Assembly: GCF_022829295.1 (NCBI RefSeq)
Contig: NZ_JAKSYH010000049.1
Location: forward strand, 1 to 64,000
From: Methylobacterium sp. J-088
GTDB taxonomy: Bacteria > Pseudomonadota > Alphaproteobacteria > Rhizobiales > Beijerinckiaceae
DNA length: 64,000 nucleotides
Direction: 5' to 3'
Part shown: positions 9,184 through 17,516 of the stretch, in pieces
How positions within the stretch are numbered: the stretch's first letter is position 1
Layout of the letters: every line of letters starts with the position of its first letter
Notes under the pieces: generated by a model
The model's database searches: none
Told to the model about the DNA's origin: nothing
The model's input: the letters and a program-made list of their open reading frames with translations, nothing else
Position numbers and translations under genes: made by a program

Positions 9184-9904
9184 CGAATGTAACTCATGTC
9201 TATTGCAAACCTGCCAATATTGTTTAAAATACAATACGCCATCCGATCGAACTTGATGGATAACGTATTCGATCTTTGAGAACTTGCTAGCAAGTTTATT
9301 CGTAGTAGAAAGCGTGCATCGTCAGGACGAGATACCCTGTGGATTGAGTCTAAGCAAGGCGCCAAGCAACGTAGGATCTTCGCGGTAGCCAGCCTCCGAA
9401 GTCGATGGCATCGTATGGTCTCGGAAGGTTGAGCCGAGACCGGATAAATCTGTTTCGCGCCGAACCGTCTCCGAAGCGGCCTTGCCGCTCACTGCCAGAT
9501 TACGCCATGCCGGATCGGCAAAGAGCGCAAAACCGGACGTTCCGTTTGGCGCCCGTTCCAGCCATCGGCACCTCATCGGTCAGGCCCAGACGCGGACATG
9601 GCTGCGGACGACAAGCAGAACCGCGTGCACGCGCTCGGCATGATCGAGACCCACTCGGCCGAAAAGGCCGCGCGCCGACGGCGCCGGGGCCGCCGCCCGC
9701 CATCAGGGTGCTGGAGGTCTCCATGGCAGCCGCCACTTTGCGGCGCCACCCTCCGTCGGCCCGCCCGCAAATTCCCGCAATCGCGACATAGGCGGTGGCC
9801 ATGAACCCGCGGGCAGGCGATGCCTGGGTTCCTCGCTTCCGGCCAAGGTCGCAGGGCTTGCGTCCGAAGGGCGGGCGCGAGCGGCCGGCGCAGTCACGGA
9901 CACC
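9184..9904. other. intergenic region with one copy of a dispersed repeat
   Basis: About 720 bases without a convincing gene. The left part (9190-9300) is AT-richer than its surroundings. The middle contains a 60-base repeat (9495-9554) also found at 15883-15942. The right part is GC-rich and leads into the histidine kinase start at 9905. Confidence 0.55.
9495..9554. repeat. dispersed 60-bp repeat, copy 1
   Basis: This stretch aligns without gaps to 15883-15942 in the same orientation. The core AACCGGACGTTC is identical and most flanking positions match. Both copies are intergenic. It looks like a member of a small dispersed intergenic repeat family. Confidence 0.65.
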
Positions 9905-12139
9905 ATGACCCAATATCTCGTCAGGCGCGCCAACCTCCTCGTGCTCGGCGTCCTCATGGCCATCGTTGCCCTTGTCGGCGCGGCGACGTGGGAGCGCCTC
10001 AACGCCTCGCGCGCGGCCCGGGAGTGGTCGCAGCACAGCTACCGCGTTCTGAGCACCACCAAGGACCTCGCCATCGCCCTGCGCGACGCGGAACGCGGTC
10101 AGCGCGGCTACGTCCTCACCGGCCGGGACGAGTACCTAGCGCCCTACGACGCGGCCCGCGACCGGCTCGGCCTGCTCCAGGGCGAATTGCAGAAGCTCAC
10201 CGCCGACAACCCCGCGCAGCAGGAGCGCATCCGCGCCATGGCGCCGGCCATCCAGCAGAAGCTTGAGGAGCTCGCCCAGACCTTGCAAGCACGCCGCGAC
10301 GGCGGGCTTGAGAACGCCTTGCGCATCATCAACGGCGATGCCGGCCGCAAGCACATGCGGGACGCCGAGGCGGTGCTCGATAGCATGCTTGGCGACGAGC
10401 AGCGGCTGCTCGACGAACGCCTCGCCCAGAACGACGTCCGGGCGGCCTGGGTGCGTTGGATGGTTATCGGCGGGTCGGCGCTGGCCGTCCTCACCATGCT
10501 CTGGGCGGCTCGCCTCCTGAACCAAGCGTGGTCGCGCTCCAACACGACCGGGGCCGAGCAACGGGCGCTGGCGCTTCGCCTACGCACCACCATCGACAGC
10601 CTCAGCCAGGGCGTTGCGGTGTTCGGGCCTGACCGCAGGCTCGCGAACTGGAACGCGTGCTTCGAGGTGCTCCTGGACCTGCCGAAGGCCATGCTCCGGC
10701 TGGGGACCGCCTACGGCACCTTCGCCGATCACACCGGCGGGCCCGGCCGCCTCACCCTTGAGACCGAGGATCAGGTCCGCCACGGCAGCTGGAATCCGCG
10801 CGAGGCGGTGACCTACGAGCGCGAGCGCGCCGACGGCCATCACCTGGAGATCCGCCGGACGCCGATGCCGGACGGCGGCTTCGTCCTGACGATTTCCGAC
10901 ATGACCAAGCGCGCCCAGGCCGAAGCCGTGCTGCGCGAAGCCCAGAAGATGCAAGCGGTCGGGCAACTGACCGGGGGCATCGCACACGATTTCAACAACC
11001 TGCTGCAGGTTATCCTCGGGAACCTGGAGTTCGTCCGGGCGAAGCTCGACGGCGACGCGAGGCTGCAGCAGCGGATCGAGCGCGCGGCCTGGGCGGCCGA
11101 GCGCGGCGCGACGCTGACGGGCCAACTCCTCGCCTTCGCGCGCAAGCAGCCGCTCGCGCCTGCACCCGTCGACCTCGCCGCGACGATGCCGGACCTGATT
11201 CCGCTCCTGCGACGCACCCTTGGCGAGCACATCGAGGTCCGCTACGTCGAGACCGCCGGGCTATGGCCGGCGATGGCCGACCCGGCCCAGTTGGAGAGCG
11301 CGGTCCTCAACCTCGCACTGAACGCCCGGGACGCGATGCCGGGCGGCGGCAGGCTCACCATCGAGCTCGGCAACAAGGTCCTCGACGAGGCCTATGCCCG
11401 GGACAACGCCGAGGTCGCACCCGGCGATTACGCCATGGTGGCGGTCTCCGACACCGGCCACGGCATGACGCCGGAGGTGGTGGCGCGCGTGTTCGAGCCG
11501 TTCTTCACGACCAAGCCCGACGGCAAGGGCACCGGGCTCGGCCTCGCCATGGTGTTCGGCTTCGTCAAGCAGTCGGGCGGACACGTGAAGATCTATTCCG
11601 AGCCCGGCCAGGGTACGAGCGTGAAGATCTACCTGCCCCGGGCAGTCGGGAGGATGACCGTTGCCGGGCAGCGGCCCGCAGCTCCGGTGGAACTGCCGCG
11701 TGGCTCGGCGACAGTGCTGGTCGTCGAGGACGAGGCGGGGGTGCGTGAGATCGCGTGCGCCATCCTTTCCGATCTCGGCTACCGGGTGCTGGAGGCGGCA
11801 GACGGCGAAGAGGGGCTGCGGATGTTCGGCGCGAACGCGGCGGCCGTCGACCTTCTGCTGACCGACGTGGTCCTGCCCGGCAAGGTCCGGGGTCGCGAGC
11901 TCGCCGAGCGGGTTCAAGCCATACGGCCGGAAGTGCGGGTGGTGTTCATGTCCGGCTACACGGAGAACTCCATCGTGCATCACGGCCGGCTCGACGACGG
12001 GGTGCATCTCGTCGGAAAACCGTTCAAGCGGGAACAACTCGCTCGCAAGGTCGCCGAGGTTCTCGGTACTGCCGCGACGGGGGCGGCGCAGGCCGAGAAC
12101 GTGGTGGTCCTGCGCCCTGCCCGGGATTCCGGGCCGTAA
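9905..12139 (+). CDS. CHASE3 hybrid sensor histidine kinase with C-terminal receiver
   Basis: A 744-residue inner-membrane protein. Order of parts: first membrane helix (about 10-28), CHASE3-type extracytoplasmic helical sensor (about 38-178, with DAERGQRGYVLTG), second helix (about 180-202), and a PAS-like domain (220-335, SQGVAVFGPDRRL). Next come HisKA with His361 in GGIAHDFNN, an ATPase domain with NLALNARDAM and DTGHGM, and a receiver with phospho-acceptor Asp654 in LLLTDVVLPG. The kinase would autophosphorylate and pass phosphate to its own receiver or to a separate regulator. No response regulator gene is adjacent, so the output partner is unlinked. It converges with the MFS pump gene. 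Confidence 0.92.
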   Translation: MTQYLVRRANLLVLGVLMAIVALVGAATWERLNASRAAREWSQHSYRVLSTTKDLAIALRDAERGQRGYVLTGRDEYLAPYDAARDRLGLLQGELQKLTADNPAQQERIRAMAPAIQQKLEELAQTLQARRDGGLENALRIINGDAGRKHMRDAEAVLDSMLGDEQRLLDERLAQNDVRAAWVRWMVIGGSALAVLTMLWAARLLNQAWSRSNTTGAEQRALALRLRTTIDSLSQGVAVFGPDRRLANWNACFEVLLDLPKAMLRLGTAYGTFADHTGGPGRLTLETEDQVRHGSWNPREAVTYERERADGHHLEIRRTPMPDGGFVLTISDMTKRAQAEAVLREAQKMQAVGQLTGGIAHDFNNLLQVILGNLEFVRAKLDGDARLQQRIERAAWAAERGATLTGQLLAFARKQPLAPAPVDLAATMPDLIPLLRRTLGEHIEVRYVETAGLWPAMADPAQLESAVLNLALNARDAMPGGGRLTIELGNKVLDEAYARDNAEVAPGDYAMVAVSDTGHGMTPEVVARVFEPFFTTKPDGKGTGLGLAMVFGFVKQSGGHVKIYSEPGQGTSVKIYLPRAVGRMTVAGQRPAAPVELPRGSATVLVVEDEAGVREIACAILSDLGYRVLEAADGEEGLRMFGANAAAVDLLLTDVVLPGKVRGRELAERVQAIRPEVRVVFMSGYTENSIVHHGRLDDGVHLVGKPFKREQLARKVAEVLGTAATGAAQAENVVVLRPARDSGP

Positions 12140-12305
12140 GGCCGGAGGGCCGCGCTTAACGGTGGTTGATCGGTCCGGCGGCAGGGGCGCGGGGGGCTCG
12201 CGCGGCGGGGCGCCGGCCGGCCTGCGCGAGGGGGCGATGCGCAGGCCGGTCGTCCATCGTGCAGTCGGAGAAGATCGAACGGCACGATCCGGTTGGGCCG
12301 TGGGG

Positions 12306-13883
12306 TCAGTGGGCCTCGATCGGGCGGGACGTCCGCTGCGGCTTCTTCAGGATGGCGACGACGCCGAGGCTCAACACGAGGCTGACGCCGACGAGCCAGA
12401 ACCCATCCGCGTAGGCCATGACGTAGGCCTCGCGGCGGACCTGGGCGGCCAGCATGCCGATGGCGGCGCCCTTGGCCGCCGCTTGGTCGGCGATGTGCCC
12501 GTGCAGGCCGGCGGCGAGCGCGGCGAGGCGCTCCTGGGTGCGCGTCGCATTGACCGTGATGGCCTCGGCCAGCACCGAGAAGTGCATGTGCTCGCGCCGG
12601 TCGATCATCGTGGACAGCATCGCGATGCCGATAGATCCGCCGAGGTTGCGCATCATGTTCGACAGTGCCGAGGCGTCCGCCGTGTCGCGCGGGGCGAGGC
12701 CCGCCGTCGAGAGTTGCGAGAGCGGGATCGTGAACAGCGGCTGGCCGATGGCGCGCAGGAGTTGCGGCAGGATCAGCTGGTCGGCGCCGACGTCGTGGGT
12801 CAGGCCGACATTGATCCAGCAACTCGCGATGAAGAACAGCGTGCCGGTCACCACCAGGATACGGGCGTCGAAGGCCCGCATGATCAGCGGCATCATCGGG
12901 AAGAGCAGCAGTTGCGGCAGCCCGGACCACATCACCACGTAGCCGATCTGCTGGGCGTTGTAGCCCTGGATCTGCGCGCAGTAGACCGGAATGATGTAGA
13001 TCGAGCCGAACGAGACGGCGCCGAGCACCGTCATCAGCACGCACGATCCCCCGACCGAGCGGTTGGCGAGCACCCGCAGGTTGATGAAGGGGCGCTCGGT
13101 CATCAGTTCGCGGATGATGAAGCCGGCGATGCCGACCACCGCCAGGAGGCTGACCTGGACGATGATGGGGGAGCCGAACCAGTCCTTCCGCTGGCCCTCC
13201 TCCAGGACGTAGGTCAGGGCCGGCAGGCCGATGGCCATCAGGCCGATGCCGATCCAGTCGCCCTTCAGGAGCTCGGCCCAGCGCGCCGGGACGCTGTCGA
13301 AGGCGCCGAGCTGGATCGCGGCGGCGAGCGGACCGAAGATCAGGTTCAGGTAGAAGATGTAGTGCCAGGACAGGTTGTCGGTGAGCCAGCCGCCCACCGT
13401 CGGGCCGATGGCCGGCGCGAAGGTGGCGGTCAGCCCGAACATCGCGATGCCGATCGGCTGCTGGCTCTTCGACAGGCGGGTGCGCACGATGACGATGGCG
13501 GTCGGGATGAGCACGCCGCCGGTGAAGCCCTGGCCGGCTCGGAACAGGATCATCTGCGACAGCGAGGTCGAGAGCGCGCAGGCGAGCGAGAAGCCGGTGA
13601 ACAGCATCGTGTTCACCGACAGGTACCGGCGCAGGCCGATCACCGAGGACAGCCAGCCGGTGAGCGGGATCACGATGATCTCGGCCATCAGGTAGGCCGT
13701 CGAGATCCAGCTCCCTTCCTCTGTGGAGGCGCCCAGCGCGCCCTGGATATCGGAGAGCGAGGCGTTGGTGATCTGGATGTCGAGGATGGCGGTGAACGCG
13801 CCGAGGATCGCGCCGAACACCGCAAGCCAGTCGCGCGCGCTTGCCTTGACCTCGTGCGCGGCGACGGCCGGCACTGCGCTCAT
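12306..13883 (-). CDS. emrB: DHA2 family MFS drug exporter, EmrB-like
   Basis: A 525-residue, 14-helix major facilitator of the EmrB/QacA type. The family motif LDIQITNASLSDIQGALGA lies in helix 1, EGSWISTAYLMAEI in helix 2, and GPTVGGWLTDNLSWHYIFY matches the antiporter motif C region and helix 6. It couples proton entry to export of hydrophobic toxic compounds. Its ATG overlaps the stop of the upstream HlyD-type adaptor gene by 4 bases, so the two are translationally coupled. With the divergent TetR regulator this is a standard inducible efflux locus. The exported compound is unknown. Confidence 0.9.
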   Translation of the reverse strand: MSAVPAVAAHEVKASARDWLAVFGAILGAFTAILDIQITNASLSDIQGALGASTEEGSWISTAYLMAEIIVIPLTGWLSSVIGLRRYLSVNTMLFTGFSLACALSTSLSQMILFRAGQGFTGGVLIPTAIVIVRTRLSKSQQPIGIAMFGLTATFAPAIGPTVGGWLTDNLSWHYIFYLNLIFGPLAAAIQLGAFDSVPARWAELLKGDWIGIGLMAIGLPALTYVLEEGQRKDWFGSPIIVQVSLLAVVGIAGFIIRELMTERPFINLRVLANRSVGGSCVLMTVLGAVSFGSIYIIPVYCAQIQGYNAQQIGYVVMWSGLPQLLLFPMMPLIMRAFDARILVVTGTLFFIASCWINVGLTHDVGADQLILPQLLRAIGQPLFTIPLSQLSTAGLAPRDTADASALSNMMRNLGGSIGIAMLSTMIDRREHMHFSVLAEAITVNATRTQERLAALAAGLHGHIADQAAAKGAAIGMLAAQVRREAYVMAYADGFWLVGVSLVLSLGVVAILKKPQRTSRPIEAH

Positions 13884-15112
13884 CGGGGAAGCGCCTCGCT
13901 GACCAGGGCATGTCCGAGTTGGCCGTTGCGTGGCTTCACCGGCTCGACCGCGTCATGGATATGGACGGTCGCCTCGACCGACAGGCCGGGCCTCAGGCGT
14001 CCGAGCATCGGATCGGAATCGTCGAGGGCGATCCGCACCGGCACGCGCTGGACGACCTTGGTGAAGTTGCCGGTGGCGTTCTCCGGGGGCAGCAGGGCGA
14101 ACTGCGCGCCGGTACCGGGTGAGAAGCTCTCGACCCGCCCCTCGAACTCGTGGTCGCCCAGGGCATCGACCGTGAAAGTCACGTGCTGGCCCACGACCAT
14201 CTGCCCGGTCTGGGTCTCCTTGAAGTTCGCCACGAGGTAGATGTCGCGACCCATCGGGACGACGGTGAGCAGTCCGGTGCCGGCCGAGACGAACTGTCCG
14301 ACGCGGAGCGAGCGGTCGCCGACCATGCCGTCCGTGGGCGCCGTGATGGTCGTGTAGCTGAGGTTGAGCTGTGCCTGCTCGACCTTGGCCTGCGCAGCCT
14401 CCAGGCTCGCCCGGGCGCTGCCCTCCAGCGCTCTCAGGCTGTCGACCTGCTTCCTGGCCGCTTCCAGGGAGGCGACGGACTTGTCGTGGGCGGCCCGTTT
14501 CTGGCGCAGGTCGGAATCCGCCTGTTGCTGCCGCTGCGCTGTACCGGAGCCGGTCTGCAACAGGTTCTGGTAGCGGGTGTATTCCTTGCCGGCGAAGTCG
14601 AGGGCCGCATCGGTGTTCTCGACCTCGGCCTTGGCCGAGGCGACTTGCGCCTGCTGCTGCAGGATTGCGGCCGCGGTGCCGAGCAACTGGGCCCGGCTCT
14701 TCCCGACCTCGGCCTCGGCCTGCTTGAGCATGACCCGGTACTCGCGGTCGTCGAGGCGCGCGACCACGTCACCAGTCTTCACCGGCTCGTTGTCGCCGAC
14801 GAGGACTTCGGCGACGTGGCCGGCGATGCGCGGGGCGACCGTGACCTTGTCGGCTTGCAGGTAGGCGTCCTCCGTCGTCTCCAGGAACCGCCCAATGGTC
14901 CACCAGTGCCAGCCGTAGCTGCCAGCGCCGCCGAGAGCCGCGAGGAGAAGGACCGAGAGGATCAGGCGTGACTTGCGGCGCCTGGGCGCAGGCGAACGAG
15001 CGGCAAGGCCTGCAGAGGCCGGTGCGTGACCGACAGCCCCGACCGCGGTAGCGGTTCGTGCCGCGGCCTGGGGAAGATCGCTGGGTCGAGCGTCCATGTT
15101 GGTGGCCAACAT
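13880..15112 (-). CDS. emrA: HlyD/EmrA-type membrane fusion protein
   Basis: A 410-residue protein from the ATG at 15112; an ATG at 15097 is the other choice. A short cytoplasmic Ala/Arg-rich head is followed by one membrane helix (about residues 50-70). Then come the biotinyl-lipoyl-like half motif VAPRIAGHVAEVLVGDNEPV, a long Gln/Ala-rich coiled coil (about 120-240), and the returning barrel segment TITAPTDGMVGDRSLRVGQ. It bridges the EmrB-type pump to an outer-membrane channel such as TolC. The start overlaps the region of the palindromic operator upstream, fitting repression by the divergent TetR protein. Confidence 0.9.
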   Translation of the reverse strand: MLATNMDARPSDLPQAAARTATAVGAVGHAPASAGLAARSPAPRRRKSRLILSVLLLAALGGAGSYGWHWWTIGRFLETTEDAYLQADKVTVAPRIAGHVAEVLVGDNEPVKTGDVVARLDDREYRVMLKQAEAEVGKSRAQLLGTAAAILQQQAQVASAKAEVENTDAALDFAGKEYTRYQNLLQTGSGTAQRQQQADSDLRQKRAAHDKSVASLEAARKQVDSLRALEGSARASLEAAQAKVEQAQLNLSYTTITAPTDGMVGDRSLRVGQFVSAGTGLLTVVPMGRDIYLVANFKETQTGQMVVGQHVTFTVDALGDHEFEGRVESFSPGTGAQFALLPPENATGNFTKVVQRVPVRIALDDSDPMLGRLRPGLSVEATVHIHDAVEPVKPRNGQLGHALVSEALPR

Positions 15113-15117
15113 CAATA

Positions 15118-15135
15118 CGATACGGTAAAGTATCG
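15118..15135. promoter_or_regulatory. TetR operator palindrome
   Basis: CGATAC-ggtaaa-GTATCG is a perfect 6-bp inverted repeat with a 6-base spacer. It lies in the 27-base gap between the divergent emrA (start 15112) and tetR (start 15140) coding regions. A dimeric TetR repressor bound here would shut both promoters. Confidence 0.7.
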
Positions 15136-15139
15136 ATAT

Positions 15140-15859
15140 ATGACGGAGTGGATCATGACAAGGAGCACGACGATGGCAGCGGCCATGCCCGCCGAGCCCG
15201 AGGTGATATCGAAGCGTGGTTCCGGCGGGCGGCCGACGCGCGAGGAGGCCGCGCGGCGTGAGGCACGCATCGTCGAGGTCGCCACCCGGCTGTTCATCGA
15301 GCGCGGCTTCGACGGCACATCCATCGATGCGGTGGCGGAAGCCGCAGGCGTCAGCAAGCCGACGCTGTATGCCCGGTATCAGGACAAGCGCGAGCTGTTC
15401 GAGGCGGTCCTGCAGGACCGCATCCGGGAATGGCTCGCGCCTCTCTCGGCGGCGACCGAGGCGCAGGCGTTGCGGGCGACCCCGATGGATGCCGCGACGG
15501 TGCTGGATGAGCTGAGCCGCAACCTCCTCGACCGCGCCCAGGCGCCGGGAGCCGCTGCCCTGACCCGCTGCATCGCCGCCCAGGCGATGCAGTTCCCCAA
15601 TCTCGCCAAGCTTGCCTACGAGGAGGGCTGGCTTCGCGGCGTCAGGGCGGTCGGGGGTCTTCTCGGCGTCATGGCCGAGCAGGGGCAGATCGCGGTGGAC
15701 GACCCCGAGATCGCCGCCGACCTCTTCCTCAACCTCATCATGGGGCGTAGCTCGAAGCAGGCGCTCTATGGCATGAAGGTGGATCCGGAAGCGCAGGAAA
15801 AGCGGCGCCGCGCCGCCGTAGCCCTCTTCCTCGCCGGTGTTCGTCCGGATCGCCCCTGA
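15140..15859 (+). CDS. TetR/AcrR family repressor
   Basis: A 239-residue protein from the ATG at 15140; ATGs at 15155 and 15173 are alternatives. The N-terminal helix-turn-helix is typical: RIVEVATRLFIERGFDGTSIDAVAEAAGVSKPTLYARYQDKRE in overlapping segments (residues 35-80). The C-terminal helical ligand domain is generic. Its divergence from the EmrAB-type pump, with a palindrome between them, makes it the likely drug-responsive repressor of that pump and of itself. Confidence 0.9.
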   Translation: MTEWIMTRSTTMAAAMPAEPEVISKRGSGGRPTREEAARREARIVEVATRLFIERGFDGTSIDAVAEAAGVSKPTLYARYQDKRELFEAVLQDRIREWLAPLSAATEAQALRATPMDAATVLDELSRNLLDRAQAPGAAALTRCIAAQAMQFPNLAKLAYEEGWLRGVRAVGGLLGVMAEQGQIAVDDPEIAADLFLNLIMGRSSKQALYGMKVDPEAQEKRRRAAVALFLAGVRPDRP

Positions 15860-15882
15860 AGGCATCCGCTTCGGCGCCTCGG

Positions 15883-15942
15883 CCAGACCACGTCACGTCG
15901 GATCGCCATCGCGCGCAGAACCGGACGTTCGGCTTTGCGCCC
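15883..15942. repeat. dispersed 60-bp repeat, copy 2
   Basis: Gap-free match to 9495-9554 in the same direction, sharing AACCGGACGTTC and most flanks. It sits between the convergent ends of tetR and the type I secretion adaptor gene. Confidence 0.65.
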
Positions 15943-16025
15943 ATGACCGCCGTTCCCCCCGCGACCGACAAGGACCCAAATCGCAGACGACCCGGCGGCG
16001 CCTGTCGGTAATCCTGTCCGACGGG

Positions 16026-17516
16026 CTACTTCTCGCGCCACGCCTTGGCGATCTGGTCGGACATCGGCTTGACGAGGTAGCTCAGCACCGTCCGCTCCCC
16101 GATCTGTAGAAACGCCTCCACCGGCATGCCCGGAACCAGCCGGACCCCGCCCAGACGCGCCCGCTGGGCGTCCGCCACCGCGATCCGGGCCGTGTAGAAG
16201 CTCATCCCGGACTTCGGATCGTTCGTCACATCCGCCGACACCCGGCTCACGGCGCCGTCGATCTCCGGCGTCGTGCGGGTGTTGAACGCCGAGAACCGCA
16301 GCACCGCCCGCTGGCCGACCCGGACGTTGTCGATGTCCTGCGGATGGATGCGCACCTCCACCGCCAACCGGTCGGCGTCCGGAACGACCAGCATCACCGG
16401 CTCGGACGGCGTCACCAGACCACCCACCGTGTGCACACTCATCTGATGCACCACCCCGTCCTGCGGCGCCCGGAGATCCACCCGCTTCAGCTGGTCTTCT
16501 GCCGCCACCCGCTTCTCCGACAGCTCCGACCCTTTCGCCCGGATCTCGGCCAAGTCCTTGCCCACCTCCGCGCGCATCTCCGCGTCCACCTGCAGGATCT
16601 GCAGCCGCGTTTCCGCGATCTTGCCCTTCGCCGAGGCGACCGATGCGGTGAGCTGTCCGCGCTCGCCCTCCAGGCGCGCGCCATCGCGCTCCAGTGCCGT
16701 CACCCGCGAGAGCGCGACGAGCTTCTTGGCGTAGAGGTCGTGCACGCCGTTGAGTTCGGTGCCGATCAGACCGATCTCCCGCGACTTGGCCTCCACCTGC
16801 TCACTCAGCCCCGCGATCTCGTCCTGCAGCTGCGAGGCGCGTTCCGACAACTGCGCCCGTTGCCCATCCCGGCTCGCCTGCCGCGCGGAGAACAGCCGGC
16901 TCTCCCCCTCGACCAGCGCGGCGATCTCCGGATCGGCAACGCGGCGCAGCAGGAGTTCCATCGGGAACGCGACCCCGGGCAGGCCGTCGCGCTCGGCCTC
17001 GGCACGCGCGCGGCGCGCGGCCAGCTCGTCCAAGGCCTTGCGCGTCATGTCGAGGTTGGCCCGCGTCAGGGTCTCATCCAGATGCACCAGCACGTCGCCG
17101 GCCCGGACGCGGTCGCCCTCCCTGACGCGGAGTTCGCCCACTACGCCGCCGGTGGGGTGCTGGACTTTCTTCACCTCCGACTCGACCACGAGCTGGCCCG
17201 GCGCGATCACCGCCCCGGAAAACGTCGTCAGCGCCGCCCAGCCGCCGATGCCCGGCACCAGCACCACCGCGATCAGGCCGGCCGCCACCAGCTGACGCCG
17301 GATCGAGGCGCGCAGGTCGTAAGCGTCCGCCCCCGGCGCGAGGTTGGTCGGCGCGAATCGTGCGGCGACGCGGCGTCGGACGTCGATCGCGACGCGGCTT
17401 AACTTTGCGTCCGCGCGCGCGATCAGTGCCGCCGCCCGCGGCGGGGCACGTCGGGGCGCTGCCGCGGTCATGTGGGGAGGATCGTCGTTCAAGTCTTGAG
17501 ACCCGCTCGCCATCAT
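16026..17516 (-). CDS. type I secretion periplasmic adaptor, HlyD/PrsE family
   Basis: A 496-residue membrane fusion protein. A cytoplasmic head of about 75 residues leads into one membrane helix (AAGLIAVVLVPGIGGWAAL). After it come ESEVKKVQHPTGGVVGEL, a long coiled coil (about 160-345), RAPQDGVVHQMSVHTVGG, and a C-terminal barrel ending SYLVKPMSDQIAKAW, all typical of type I secretion adaptors. It links the ABC transporter to an outer-membrane TolC-like channel, which is not in this window. Its ATG overlaps the stop of the upstream ABC gene by 4 bases. The nearby glycoside hydrolase is the probable cargo. Confidence 0.92.
   Translation of the reverse strand: MMASGSQDLNDDPPHMTAAAPRRAPPRAAALIARADAKLSRVAIDVRRRVAARFAPTNLAPGADAYDLRASIRRQLVAAGLIAVVLVPGIGGWAALTTFSGAVIAPGQLVVESEVKKVQHPTGGVVGELRVREGDRVRAGDVLVHLDETLTRANLDMTRKALDELAARRARAEAERDGLPGVAFPMELLLRRVADPEIAALVEGESRLFSARQASRDGQRAQLSERASQLQDEIAGLSEQVEAKSREIGLIGTELNGVHDLYAKKLVALSRVTALERDGARLEGERGQLTASVASAKGKIAETRLQILQVDAEMRAEVGKDLAEIRAKGSELSEKRVAAEDQLKRVDLRAPQDGVVHQMSVHTVGGLVTPSEPVMLVVPDADRLAVEVRIHPQDIDNVRVGQRAVLRFSAFNTRTTPEIDGAVSRVSADVTNDPKSGMSFYTARIAVADAQRARLGGVRLVPGMPVEAFLQIGERTVLSYLVKPMSDQIAKAWREK

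Noticed and set aside
12162-14240. A 692-codon plus-strand frame and a long minus-strand frame over the emrAB region
   Set aside because: Both are composition artefacts opposite or out of frame with the clear EmrB and EmrA sequences.
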